In this document: one piece after another, positions 6,463-13,905 of the stretch
Position numbering within the stretch: position 1 is the stretch's first letter
Layout of the letters: each line of letters starts with the position of its first letter
IMG/VR virus record: IMGVR_UViG_3300043436_000589
Location: 1-29,734 of that record
Origin: a virus
Length of the DNA stretch: 29,734 nt
Strand: one strand, 5' to 3'
Program-made: the position numbers and the translations under genes
Notes under the pieces: generated by a model
Database searches by the model: none
What the model saw: only the letters and a program-made list of their open reading frames with translations
What the model was told of the DNA's origin: nothing

Positions 6463-6596
6463 AAAATAATAAAATAAGCGATTAATAAAAGTGAAATAAA
6501 AAGCGTTCCGAATAGTAGCAGAAAATCGCGTATCGCGATAAGCAATAATTTTCCTTCGTTGTCTAATTGGTTGTAAAAATTTTTAAATCGTTTCAT
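6459..6596 (-). CDS. Small membrane protein (45 aa)
   Basis: Found by translating the gap. The ATG at 6596 opens a 45-codon frame that overlaps the upstream stop by 14 bases and ends in ATGA with the next start. Residues 1-16 are polar (MKRFKNFYNQLDNEGK). Residues 17-45 are almost wholly hydrophobic, broken by IRD, giving one transmembrane helix with a cytosolic basic N-terminus. Early phage membrane peptides can affect superinfection or host physiology, but nothing shows that here. Confidence 0.68.
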   Translation of the reverse strand: MKRFKNFYNQLDNEGKLLLIAIRDFLLLFGTLFISLLLIAYFIIL

Positions 6597-6759
6597 TTTG
6601 TTTGTTTAAATTCATTAAAAAATATTCCGTTTCTTGCAAAGCCGTAGCTATTTGCTTGTCTGATGCTTCAACTAATAATCTTTCGATTAAGCAAGTTAAT
6701 GCTGTTGGGTTGTTTTCCTGTTGCTTGATAAAGTCAAGTGCTTTTTTAAATGTTTCCAT
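6583..6759 (-). CDS. Small helical protein, first gene of the replication block
   Basis: 58 residues from the ATG at 6759 (METFKKALDFIKQQEN). Longer readings start at 6789, or with TTG at 6795. The -7 promoter box at 6793-6800 puts the transcript start at about 6786-6788, so those starts would be untranscribed or leaderless. The chosen ATG follows AACAAAACGCT, a leader seen at other starts. The protein is an amphipathic helical bundle with no known motif. Confidence 0.65.
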   Translation of the reverse strand: METFKKALDFIKQQENNPTALTCLIERLLVEASDKQIATALQETEYFLMNLNKQNETI

Positions 6760-6792
6760 AGCGTTTTGTTTTTGTTCGTGAATAATCATACG

Positions 6793-6824
6793 CAAATATA
6801 AACACTAAGTTTCAATCCACCAAA
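6793..6824 (-). promoter_or_regulatory. Promoter of the replication/recombination block
   Basis: TTTG at 6824-6821, a 20-bp spacer, then TATATTTG at 6800-6793 on the minus strand. This fits the Bacteroidota TTG-N17-23-TAnnTTTG promoter well. It lies between the metallophosphoesterase terminator and the first replication gene. Confidence 0.78.
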
Positions 6825-6927
6825 CTTTTGAACAAATTTTTTTCACTTTTCAATAATTTATAATGATTCTAAATAAGAAATAAGCATAGAAACTTACGGA
6901 AAGCCTAATAAAATAAGCCTATAAACG

Positions 6928-6949
6928 AAAAAAGGGGTATTTCTACCCC
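6928..6949 (-). terminator. Intrinsic terminator after the lysis/phosphoesterase genes
   Basis: Minus strand: GGGGTA, loop GAAA, TACCCC, then six T. The 6-bp stem is closed by a stable GNRA tetraloop. It separates the late transcript from the replication promoter. The remaining gap sequence (6825-6927) is A/T-rich and holds no gene that I can see. Confidence 0.88.
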
Positions 6950-6974
6950 CTAATTAAAAACGCTATGCGCAAAC

Positions 6975-7841
6975 TTACAACGGAAATTTGAAACTATCTA
7001 TATTCTTTTGGATTGCGTTATCAACAACTTTCGCCTCGATTTTAAGAATGCGTCCCCCAAGTGGTTTTGGTGGTGCTCCGCGTTCAACGTGCCAACCATA
7101 CGCCCCTTCGCCGTATTCTTCTTTATAAGTTCCTGTTAACATTAAATGCAGTTGCTTTTGTTTAATTGAATAACCCGCTTTAGAGTTGTGGATAATTGTT
7201 TCTCTAACATCGTTACGGCTTGAATTTTCGTGAATATGCCCCATTGTAAACACGTCCATATCTTCGTACATTTCGAGCGCTCGCGTAAGGTTTAACGCTC
7301 CTTTTGTAACTACACCACCACCACCACTTCCGTGGTAATATTTTACTTTAGTTGATACGCCTACATTCGAATGGAATGATTGTTTAATAATTATCCAACC
7401 GCCATAACCACCCGTTTGAACATTAGAACTACATTTATAATTAAGTAGGTCTACGAATCTTTGGAGTAAATCCGTTTCTTGGTATTTTATTATTCCCGTT
7501 TCGTGGTTACCGTAGCCAATTACTTTAATGATATCCGCGTAAGGTTTAAACCATTCCGAAGCCGTTTCGACAATTGAATCTAAATATCTTGCGTTGTTGT
7601 GTTCTTGCCTAATGTCCGATTTGTTGCGGCGATTATCCCCGCGTCCTTGCATTAAGCAAAAGAAATCCCCATTGATAATTACGGGAATGTTATTCACTAA
7701 ACAAAAATCTAAATGTTTAGCAAGTAATTGTCTATCACATTTAGGGTTATCCCAATGTAAATCGCTAAGCATAGCTACGTGAACTTGTTTGCCGTCAAGT
7801 TGCAGTTCGTGGACGTTTCGTCCGTGTTTAATTAAATTCAT
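6975..7841 (-). CDS. Metallophosphoesterase
   Basis: A 288-residue calcineurin-like phosphoesterase with the full metal-binding motif series in order: SDLHWD (Asp27, His29), NGDFF (Asp59), GYGNHE (Asn112-His113), YYHGSG near 170 and MGHIH near 198. These bind two metals for phosphodiester or phosphomonoester hydrolysis. The substrate cannot be told from sequence; relatives include Mre11/SbcD-like nucleases and nucleotide phosphoesterases. It is the last gene before a terminator and follows the lysis genes, which is odd for a DNA-repair enzyme. It may act late, on DNA ends or nucleotides. Confidence 0.85.
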   Translation of the reverse strand: MNLIKHGRNVHELQLDGKQVHVAMLSDLHWDNPKCDRQLLAKHLDFCLVNNIPVIINGDFFCLMQGRGDNRRNKSDIRQEHNNARYLDSIVETASEWFKPYADIIKVIGYGNHETGIIKYQETDLLQRFVDLLNYKCSSNVQTGGYGGWIIIKQSFHSNVGVSTKVKYYHGSGGGGVVTKGALNLTRALEMYEDMDVFTMGHIHENSSRNDVRETIIHNSKAGYSIKQKQLHLMLTGTYKEEYGEGAYGWHVERGAPPKPLGGRILKIEAKVVDNAIQKNIDSFKFPL

Positions 7842-7845
7842 AACG

Positions 7846-8313
7846 TTAAATTTGCCCGAAATATCGGAAGAATAATCGAACCCGTGAAATAAAAGTGCTA
7901 TTTAATACGAATCTAAGAACGAATCCAACTACAAAAGCGACTAAAACTACCCACCAATTTGTGCGATATTTTACGACTTGAGTAGCCTTCGCGGTTTTCC
8001 ATTTCGTTTCTCCTTGTATTTTTAGTGTCTTGACGCGTTCTTTATAAGCTATTCTAGTTTGCCACTTCGTTTTAGGCACGTAAACATTCTTAAAAAACAC
8101 CACGGAGTCTTTAGTTGTTATAAACTTTTCCCAAAAGATAGTATCGTTTTTAATAACGGGGAACGAATCCAAAGTAGTTATACGTATCGTGTCGCTATCG
8201 TTAACAACCTTTAAGCCGTGTTTAAGCGCTTTTTTATAGTGGTATTGTGCTTTGCGTTCACTTGAACACGAAAGTAGCGTTAAAACGCTTAAAATCGCTA
8301 TTAAATATTTCAT
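7846..8313 (-). CDS. Candidate u-spanin (lipoprotein with C-terminal membrane helix)
   Basis: A 155-residue protein. Residues 1-16 form a lipoprotein signal with lipobox TLLSC (Cys16 would be lipidated). Residues 17-118 are periplasmic, beta-rich and basic. Residues 119-137 (WNWW-like start, VVLVAFVVGFVLRF) form a transmembrane helix, followed by a basic tail. One protein anchored in both membranes is the layout of unimolecular spanins such as T1 gp11, which fuse inner and outer membranes at the end of lysis. It directly follows the amidase with a 4-base overlap, completing a holin-endolysin-spanin set. Function is inferred from topology and place. Confidence 0.78.
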   Translation of the reverse strand: MKYLIAILSVLTLLSCSSERKAQYHYKKALKHGLKVVNDSDTIRITTLDSFPVIKNDTIFWEKFITTKDSVVFFKNVYVPKTKWQTRIAYKERVKTLKIQGETKWKTAKATQVVKYRTNWWVVLVAFVVGFVLRFVLNSTFISRVRLFFRYFGQI

Positions 8314-8966
8314 AAACTTTCAAGCATTTTAATCATACGTGGACACGGGTAAATATCGGCTTTATCTTTTCTTACGGAGTTGTGGGTAAAGATTCCTTTT
8401 TCGCCGTCAAAAGCTGCCTTATCTAAACTCCAAATTTCTTTACGGTATTCTTTGGGAATGTCATACGTTTCGCAAAGGTATACAATTAACTGCCGTGTAG
8501 ATTCTATTTGTGCGTCCGTGTATCTATACCAATGCTTGTAACCTTTGTACGGAGTTTCTAACGTTGTAACGTAAGACGGGTTAACAACCCCGCCCACGTA
8601 GTTATAAAATTTGCCGTTCTTTTCTTTGAGCATTCCCCAATTACAAACTTCTATACCTACGCTTAATTTGTTTAGGTTCTTATATTTCGAACCCATTCGA
8701 GTAAAATCTTCGGAATCAATACCCAAGTGCCACGCCCAATGTTTAGAAGAAAAACATTGAACGATAGTCCCGTTTTCTCCAACCACAAACGCCGTTGCTA
8801 TTTGCGAATCGTTACTATTCCAAAAACGAGCAACTCCTTCCGCGTTTCCATTACCCGCCGTGTGGTGTAAATAGATTTGTTTTTTCTCGGAGTTTTCTTC
8901 GAAGAATTGTCCTTTTTTTAGTCGGTGTTGGACTATATTTTGAATATCTAATTTATTTAAACTCAT
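8310..8966 (-). CDS. Endolysin, N-acetylmuramoyl-L-alanine amidase (Amidase_2)
   Basis: A 218-residue protein. IYLHHTAGNG (His34/His35), WAWHLG at 78-82, VGIEVCNWG (Glu106) and FTHNSVRKDKADIYPCP (His195, Lys202, Cys208) are the zinc-ligand and catalytic elements of T7-lysozyme/PGRP-type amidases. These cut the bond between MurNAc and L-Ala in peptidoglycan. There is no signal peptide, so release depends on the holin encoded just upstream (14-base overlap). No separate wall-binding domain is present, as usual for phages of Gram-negative hosts. Confidence 0.92.
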   Translation of the reverse strand: MSLNKLDIQNIVQHRLKKGQFFEENSEKKQIYLHHTAGNGNAEGVARFWNSNDSQIATAFVVGENGTIVQCFSSKHWAWHLGIDSEDFTRMGSKYKNLNKLSVGIEVCNWGMLKEKNGKFYNYVGGVVNPSYVTTLETPYKGYKHWYRYTDAQIESTRQLIVYLCETYDIPKEYRKEIWSLDKAAFDGEKGIFTHNSVRKDKADIYPCPRMIKMLESL

Positions 8967-9372
8967 CCCATTCTTGCTTTTTTGCAGTTATAAACTCTTT
9001 AAACGATTTTAAAACGTCTCTTTTTGTTACGTCGTAATAACTTTCATTAATACTTTTTAACTCCGTGAAAACGCAATAAAACGTAAAAGCCTTGGTTAAG
9101 ACTAAATCAACTTTTACAAATAATCCTATTAAATCTTCAAGAACGTATTTCTCAAGGAAGAATACACAAACTATTGCACCCGTATAAAGCAAGGTTTTTG
9201 AAATTGTGCGCTTAAATCCGCTTGAACGTAATTGGAACTTTAACTTTTTACTTCGCCATATCCCTGCGCATAAATCAACCCAAATAAAAAGAATTGTTAT
9301 AGTAACCATTCCCTTAACAGGCGCAAGAATCGAAAGTAGCGAAATTAAAAGTAAAAGTAGTTTAGTTTTCAT
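8953..9372 (-). CDS. Holin
   Basis: A 139-residue membrane protein. Hydrophobic helices lie at about residues 3-20, 22-40 (MVTITILFIWVDLCAGIW), 60-77 (TLLYTGAIVCVFFLE) and 83-102, with basic stretches between (RSKKLKFQLRSSGFKR) and a charged cytosolic tail. Three to four helices plus this size match the Bacteroidota phage holin family. It would open the inner membrane to release the endolysin encoded next. The layout (small membrane protein, holin, amidase, spanin) supports the call. Confidence 0.82.
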   Translation of the reverse strand: MKTKLLLLLISLLSILAPVKGMVTITILFIWVDLCAGIWRSKKLKFQLRSSGFKRTISKTLLYTGAIVCVFFLEKYVLEDLIGLFVKVDLVLTKAFTFYCVFTELKSINESYYDVTKRDVLKSFKEFITAKKQEWDEFK

Positions 9373-9529
9373 TGTGGTAAAAGTTCAATAGTTCGAATGC
9401 TAAATAAGCGCCGTAACTAACTGCGAATAGTTTGTAAAAAATATAGGGTGCTTCAAAAATAGTAAATACTATTCCCGTAAAAGATAGTAGGTAATAAAGC
9501 AAAGATAATCCGCGTAAGTGGTTAAGCAT
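9362..9529 (-). CDS. Small membrane protein next to the holin (55 aa)
   Basis: Found by translating the gap. The ATG at 9529 overlaps the preceding stop by 8 bases and the TAA at 9362 overlaps the holin start by 11. It reads MLNHLRGLSLLYYLLSFTGI and is hydrophobic to about residue 50, probably two short transmembrane helices. A position directly before the holin suggests an antiholin or second holin, but this is only inference. Confidence 0.7.
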   Translation of the reverse strand: MLNHLRGLSLLYYLLSFTGIVFTIFEAPYIFYKLFAVSYGAYLAFELLNFYHNEN

Positions 9530-9722
9530 ACAAAGAGTTTAAGAAGTCATTTATATTCTCGTAAGTTTCTTCATTAATTGACATCGAAGTATCGCAAAGA
9601 ATTAATCCTTTGTCGGTTGGAACGTGTGCTTGTGTTTCGGTTAGAATTTCCGCTTCTCCTTCGAAAATATATTCGAGTTCGCGCATTACGAACCCGCCTT
9701 TAATGGTTGTTAGATTAATCAT
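9522..9722 (-). CDS. Small acidic protein (66 aa)
   Basis: A soluble acidic protein (RELEYIFEGEAEILTE, ETYENINDFLNSLYA) with no motif I recognise. It overlaps the tail-appendage stop by 8 bases and the small membrane protein start by 8, so it belongs to the same transcript. An internal ATG (MRELEYIF) at residue 13 is a possible alternative start. Confidence 0.68.
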   Translation of the reverse strand: MINLTTIKGGFVMRELEYIFEGEAEILTETQAHVPTDKGLILCDTSMSINEETYENINDFLNSLYA

Positions 9723-10320
9723 ATATTTGAACTATTACGCGTTTATGTCCTAAATTGTCGGGTGAAGCCGTTGAATTTTGAACGGCAAAAATTAAATAAT
9801 AATCAATTGATGGATTAAAAGGAACTAATAAGATAGCGCCCGAAGTTAAATCCGTAGAAATTGAATTAGCAGCCGTGTAACAATTTAGATTTGTTCCGTC
9901 AAAAAATAAGTTTCTTTCAAAGCGTTGAATATAAACGCTTGTTCCCATACCCCCCGCCGAACCTAACGAAGTCGCACCTGTTAAACTATTTGAAGTGTTT
10001 ATATAAAAACGTGGAATTGAATTCGTTGAACCTGCTGTTTTGGTTAACAAGTTACGAACGTAAATAGAATTGTTTGTTACTAAAGTTCCCGCAGGAATCA
10101 AAACGGATGCGCTAATTTGAATAGCCGTTCCCGTTAAGTTCAAACCGTTAACGCTTGCAAGTGTTCTCGGATTTACACTTGGAACGGGAATAGCGTTAAT
10201 AATTTCTTCGCCCGTTATGGATTTAGATTCGTAGCCATCGGGAGTTGTTACCGAAACTTCAAGCAAGTCCGTTGCTTCAAGATTAGAACCCTTTGGGGTT
10301 AGTTCACTTATTTTAATCAT
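9715..10320 (-). CDS. Tail appendage / fibre-like structural protein
   Basis: A 201-residue protein. The N-terminal ISELTPKGSNLEATDLLEVS is a short helix-strand motif common at the start of virion appendage proteins in Bacteroidota phages (by recollection). The rest is a beta-rich, Ser/Thr/Asn-rich domain with no enzyme motif, suitable for a trimeric fibre tip or receptor-binding domain. It lies last in the structural block, before lysis, where host-range proteins often are. Its start overlaps the TGA of the upstream WG-repeat gene (ATGA). Confidence 0.6.
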   Translation of the reverse strand: MIKISELTPKGSNLEATDLLEVSVTTPDGYESKSITGEEIINAIPVPSVNPRTLASVNGLNLTGTAIQISASVLIPAGTLVTNNSIYVRNLLTKTAGSTNSIPRFYINTSNSLTGATSLGSAGGMGTSVYIQRFERNLFFDGTNLNCYTAANSISTDLTSGAILLVPFNPSIDYYLIFAVQNSTASPDNLGHKRVIVQIYD

Positions 10321-10490
10321 TGTTCTTTTCCGCTTATGTTAGTTTGACCCGAATAACTTAAAAATTGGCTTATTCCCCAACCAACATTATTACTTGCTGC
10401 AGCTTGTCCCCAACCGACATTATTATTTATTGCGGCTTTACCCCAATCCGTGTATTCCATATCTCTATCTCTATCTCTATCTCTTTCCAT
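10317..10490 (-). CDS. Small WG-repeat protein (57 aa)
   Basis: Found by translating a 236-base gap. The ATG at 10490 starts MERDRDRDRDMEYTDWGKAA, followed by two NNVGWG units (INNNVGWGQAAASNNVGWG) and SYSGQTNISG, ending in a TGA that overlaps the appendage start as ATGA. The N-terminal Arg-Asp run comes from a four-copy 6-bp tandem repeat; an alternative ATG (MEYTDWG) sits just after it. Small proteins with NNxGWG repeats recur in the structural regions of flavobacterial phages, to my memory. Probably a virion component. The 10491-10556 remainder holds nothing but a small CGCC/GGCG hairpin. Confidence 0.75.
   Translation of the reverse strand: MERDRDRDRDMEYTDWGKAAINNNVGWGQAAASNNVGWGISQFLSYSGQTNISGKEQ
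10461..10484. repeat. Hexanucleotide tandem repeat (ATCTCT)x4
   Basis: Four exact copies of atctct, read on the minus strand as AGAGAT, encode alternating Arg-Asp at the start of the WG-repeat gene. The unit is a multiple of three, so copy-number changes would alter length but not frame. Confidence 0.92.
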
Positions 10491-10556
10491 TTTCTAACTT
10501 TTTAAGTAATAATTTTAACTTAATTATGTTCGCCTTTTTTGGCGTATAAGGTTTTT

Positions 10557-11057
10557 TTAAATTACCCATCCCATATAATTTGAATCCGAGTTCGGGTAAA
10601 TGTCCGAATTACTATTCGTATAGTATTCGGGGAATGTATTACCACTGAAAGCCATATATTGTATAAAACGCTCCGTGTAGTTTTGCGCTAAGTAACGTTG
10701 TTTTTCTATTAAGAAGTCCACTTCGTTTTTATCTACGTTAGAAGCGTTTTCGCTTGAATGCTTAAAGATTCCTTTGTTTGCGATTGTGTAGGCTTGAAAA
10801 GGCAAGAATTCAACCATTGCCCAATGGATTAACATAGGCTTCAAATATGTTTCCACTAAATCTAAATACGGATTCGTCAACGTTCCTGCTACAATATCCG
10901 TTTTTATTTTGTCTAGTAATTTCGTTCCCGTGTATTGTTGAATGTGAATATCTTGCGCCACTTTAATCCATTGAATAAAAGTGTCCGTGTCCATATTCCC
11001 GTTGGTAGCGGTAAACCGAACTAAATCGTCTCGTGTTATTAATAATGCTTCTGCCAT
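10557..11057 (-). CDS. Head-tail connector (gp6-like)
   Basis: A 166-residue, mostly helical protein: LLITRDDLVRFTATNGNMDT, then FIQWIKVAQDIHIQQYTG, and a long helix LDLVETYLKPMLIHWAMVEF. Helical proteins of this size just after the portal are head-completion adaptors (HK97 gp6 / SPP1 gp15 type) that bind the portal and seal the head. The start overlaps the portal stop by one base. The assignment comes from helix pattern and place. Confidence 0.7.
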   Translation of the reverse strand: MAEALLITRDDLVRFTATNGNMDTDTFIQWIKVAQDIHIQQYTGTKLLDKIKTDIVAGTLTNPYLDLVETYLKPMLIHWAMVEFLPFQAYTIANKGIFKHSSENASNVDKNEVDFLIEKQRYLAQNYTERFIQYMAFSGNTFPEYYTNSNSDIYPNSDSNYMGWVI

Positions 11058-12859
11058 TATCTAGGGTTTATAAATCCTCGGTTAGGCATATCGATTGGTC
11101 GAGTGCTTACGAGTGCATTGTTTTTAATTTTATATCCAAATTTTTCCGCTTTTGCTACGGCTATTTGTTTTGCTTTTGGAGAATTAACGTCTATTCCGAA
11201 ACGTGAATCAAACTGCGCGTATACTTGTTTATTCCAACGGTGGTGGCAATTAGCACCCCCTTTATATAACCAAATATCGTAAGTTAAATTTCCGCCTTTG
11301 CCGAAACCTATTGTACGTCCTTCGGAGTTGGTGTAGAATCCGTTAACTACGCTTTTACTCATACGCAAAATATCTTCTTTACGATAAATCTTTTTAGAGT
11401 TTTTCATTAACTTACAAAATGGACGCGTCTTACCACTTTTCCCGCCGTCTTCGCCTTCATAAACATATCTAGTAATAAACTTAACACCGTCGATAACTTC
11501 GTCTTGCTCGGACTTTGCGTTAGGAAAAGCAATTCCCGTGTTTACTAATTCAACCAAACGTGAGAATAAAGATTTTTCTCCTTTAAGGGTTTTGTTTTCT
11601 TCTTCGTCCGTGTCGTAGTCTACGGGTGCTTCGTCTATCAATAACCAATCTTCTTGCGGTTGTTCTCCGAATTCCTGTAACGCTAACGCGATTTGTTCTT
11701 CAACGCTTTGGGATTTTAATTCGGTTGCATCCGCTCCCGTTTCTTCGGTTACTTGTTCTTCGGTTGTTGCGTTTTCTAAATCCGTAAATTCAAGTGGTTT
11801 AAGAGTTCTAAAGAATAACTTTAACGCTACTCCATTAAACGCTAATACCTTGTCAAACGCTTCTAAGATTTCGTCTTGAAACGGCTTAATAATCATATTA
11901 TTAAACAAGATAAACGAGTTTTGCAATTCGTCTGCGTTACTTGAGAATCCGTTAGCCGAAGCAATACCAAAAAGTAATGGACTTGTTACGTTATGACCAA
12001 GCATTATTTTGCGTAAACATTCTTCCGATAGGTAGGTGTAATGGTCGGGCGCATCGTTTAATGGAATATCGTCTACCGTTGTTTTTGATTCTTGGTTAGC
12101 ATTAAACGCTACGATAACTTTTTGTCCTTTAGAACCCGTTAAACGGCTTAAAACCTTTTGGCTTATTAAGTCTTGTTGTTCTTCCGAAGGAACTCCGTTG
12201 TTAAAGTTAACTACTTTAGTTCCGCTGAATCCGTTTTGAACTTCATTAATTAGATAGTCGCTTACTTCTTCTTCAAGAACGGCATAGGGAATTGCGCCTT
12301 GGTAGTCGGGAAAACTATAATATTTCATCGAAGGCGAATAAGGCTTAACAAATAAGATTTCAATTTTCTCTTTTGAGTGTCCGAATGCAGGAATTCGCAT
12401 AGGTGGGAATTTACGTACTTCTGCCCAATTATCTGAATAATAATAACCCGTTATTTCGCCTTTATCGTTGCATTTTTCAGCGCGTAAAAGGTTCACGGGT
12501 ATATGATAAGCCTTTAGTATTTTATCGTGTTTATCGTTGTAATGAATCTGCATAGCAAACTGCCCGAATAGTTTTCTATCGAATACCATTTTACGAACGC
12601 AATCCGAACTAAACAAGGTCATCATTTGCGCGTATTCGTTAGGTTTACGCGAAGCATCTAAGGCGCTTAATCCTTTTCCGTATATCAAACGAGTAACATT
12701 ATTTATAATCGCTCCATTGGTTGTTGAGTTTGTATATCTATCTACAAGATAGTCAAAGTAATCGTCATTTTCTCCCCAACCTACCCAAGCATCGCGTGTA
12801 TTTTCTTGCAATACGGGTTGTTGGTATTCTGCTAATTGTAAAACGTGAACGTTATTCAT
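11057..12859 (-). CDS. Portal protein fused to a MuF-like C-terminal domain
   Basis: A 600-residue protein. Residues 1-360 form a portal: an N-terminal AWVGWGENDDYFDYLVDRY, a stem/clip region (PFQDEILEAFDKVL at about 326-339), and the NVTSPLLFGIASANGFSSNA loop at 290-309. An acidic linker rich in Glu, Gln and Thr spans about 361-425. Residues 430-600 hold TRPFCKLM (Cys482) and YKGGANCHHRW (Cys538, His539, His540), the Cys/His pattern of MuF-type head morphogenesis proteins. Portals usually lie upstream of a separate MuF gene, so this is a fusion. Its role is to be the DNA entry ring plus a minor capsid function. Confidence 0.83.
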   Translation of the reverse strand: MNNVHVLQLAEYQQPVLQENTRDAWVGWGENDDYFDYLVDRYTNSTTNGAIINNVTRLIYGKGLSALDASRKPNEYAQMMTLFSSDCVRKMVFDRKLFGQFAMQIHYNDKHDKILKAYHIPVNLLRAEKCNDKGEITGYYYSDNWAEVRKFPPMRIPAFGHSKEKIEILFVKPYSPSMKYYSFPDYQGAIPYAVLEEEVSDYLINEVQNGFSGTKVVNFNNGVPSEEQQDLISQKVLSRLTGSKGQKVIVAFNANQESKTTVDDIPLNDAPDHYTYLSEECLRKIMLGHNVTSPLLFGIASANGFSSNADELQNSFILFNNMIIKPFQDEILEAFDKVLAFNGVALKLFFRTLKPLEFTDLENATTEEQVTEETGADATELKSQSVEEQIALALQEFGEQPQEDWLLIDEAPVDYDTDEEENKTLKGEKSLFSRLVELVNTGIAFPNAKSEQDEVIDGVKFITRYVYEGEDGGKSGKTRPFCKLMKNSKKIYRKEDILRMSKSVVNGFYTNSEGRTIGFGKGGNLTYDIWLYKGGANCHHRWNKQVYAQFDSRFGIDVNSPKAKQIAVAKAEKFGYKIKNNALVSTRPIDMPNRGFINPR

Positions 12860-13184
12860 ACATTATAAAGTCGTTAGTTGTTTGGTTGCTTATGTATTGC
12901 CCGTCGTTAACCGAGAATGTGCCTATTGGTTGATTAGTGCAAAACATACGCTCTTTTAATAGTATATTTCCTAATGCGTCTTTGAATACTGCCCAATAAA
13001 ATTGGTTTTCTTTAGTTGGGAATTGTGTTATCAGTTGCCAAGTGTAATCTCCATAAACAAATGTACCCGTAACAACTTGAGTTACGTTCGTGTTTTCTCC
13101 CGTTAACTCCAAAGTTGCAGGAACTCCGTATCTTGGAATAAAATGTATTGTTTGACCTATATTGGATTCGTTAACTACTATCAT
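12852..13184 (-). CDS. Small beta-rich structural protein (110 aa)
   Basis: I start at the ATG at 13184 (MIVVNESNIGQTIHFIPRYG). The longer frame from 13259 would run through the terminator at 13219-13241 and reads unlike a protein there. The sequence is all beta in pattern (ATLELTG, GTFVYGDYTWQLITQFPT), with length and placement between tail tube and portal typical of a virion decoration or head-tail joining protein. Function not identified. It overlaps the portal start by 8 bases. Confidence 0.72.
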   Translation of the reverse strand: MIVVNESNIGQTIHFIPRYGVPATLELTGENTNVTQVVTGTFVYGDYTWQLITQFPTKENQFYWAVFKDALGNILLKERMFCTNQPIGTFSVNDGQYISNQTTNDFIMYE

Positions 13185-13218
13185 ATTTATATAACTCTTA
13201 TTCCGTGTTTTTGTGCAT

Positions 13219-13241
13219 AAAAAAAGGGGTGTTGCCACCCC
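13219..13241 (-). terminator. Intrinsic terminator after the tail tube gene
   Basis: Minus strand: GGGGTG, loop GCAA, CACCCC, then seven T. It lies between the tail tube stop and the start of the 110-aa gene, with no new TAnnTTTG promoter after it, so it probably acts by partial termination. Confidence 0.9.
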
Positions 13242-13264
13242 CTTAACGTTATGAAACAAAGTTC

Positions 13265-13828
13265 TTAGTTATTTACAACCGTTGGATTGTTCAATAAAGC
13301 AACTAAAGTTGGTTCATCAGTACAATCTAGGAAGTTAGCAGGAACGGCTTCTTGACCTGTAAAGGTAAGTTGGTATCCGTTGTAATCTCCTAATGCAGTT
13401 CCGCTATTGATAGAACCCGCAGTAACATCCATTCCGCGAACTAATCCCGCAATAAAGAATTGGTTAGCGTTTGTTTGAACGATAATGTTCGGACGTCCGT
13501 AAGCCAATAATTTAACTTGCTTATGAGCAATCGCATCTTGTCTTTTTAATTGTACCGTTAACACTTGTTCGAAGAATGTAGTTCCGTTATCACGTGAACT
13601 TGTAATTGTAGTGTCGAAAGTGTTTGCGCCTTTTAATTCAAACTTATAAATGTTTGATGCTAAAGGTAAAGAAATACCCGTAATTACGTCCTCTAAACCT
13701 ATTGCAGTATCGTAAGTAACGTCTACGTAAGGGTCGTACATTCCGTAGTTAAGTACGTAAATCGCTTGGATTCCCGAAATTGAATCCTTACATTGCTCTA
13801 ATCTTCCGTGTGAAATATCGCAGCTCAT
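13265..13828 (-). CDS. Major tail tube protein
   Basis: A 187-residue, largely beta protein. The segment KLLAYGRPNIIVQTNANQ, then GLVRGMDVTAGSINSGTALGDYNGYQL and FTGQEAVPANF, is typical of tail tube proteins in Bacteroidota siphophages. Hexamers stack to form the tail tube around the tape measure. A Cys-containing N-terminus (MSCDISHGRLEQCKDSISG) is conserved in that group to my memory. High expression is implied by its own terminator and A/T-rich leader. The gene lies between capsid and portal, away from the other tail genes. Confidence 0.78.
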   Translation of the reverse strand: MSCDISHGRLEQCKDSISGIQAIYVLNYGMYDPYVDVTYDTAIGLEDVITGISLPLASNIYKFELKGANTFDTTITSSRDNGTTFFEQVLTVQLKRQDAIAHKQVKLLAYGRPNIIVQTNANQFFIAGLVRGMDVTAGSINSGTALGDYNGYQLTFTGQEAVPANFLDCTDEPTLVALLNNPTVVNN

Positions 13829-13852
13829 AATTTTATTTTTTTAATGTTTAAC

Positions 13853-13883
13853 AAAAAAAGGGTGGTAGTTTAATCCACCACCC
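13853..13883 (-). terminator. Intrinsic terminator after the major capsid gene
   Basis: Minus strand: GGGTGGT, 10-base loop, ACCACCC, then seven T. It lies in the 77-bp gap between the capsid stop and the tail tube start. No promoter box follows, so tail tube expression depends on read-through. Confidence 0.9.
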
Positions 13884-13905
13884 CTTTATATTTTGGTTAG
13901 GTTGA

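Noticed and set aside
10498-10556. CGCC-AAAAAA-GGCG hairpin after the connector gene as a terminator
   Set aside because: The stem is only 4 bp and no T-run follows on the minus strand.
13185-13259. N-terminal extension of the 110-aa gene
   Set aside because: It would translate through the hairpin terminator at 13219-13241, and a better ATG with an A/T leader is at 13184.
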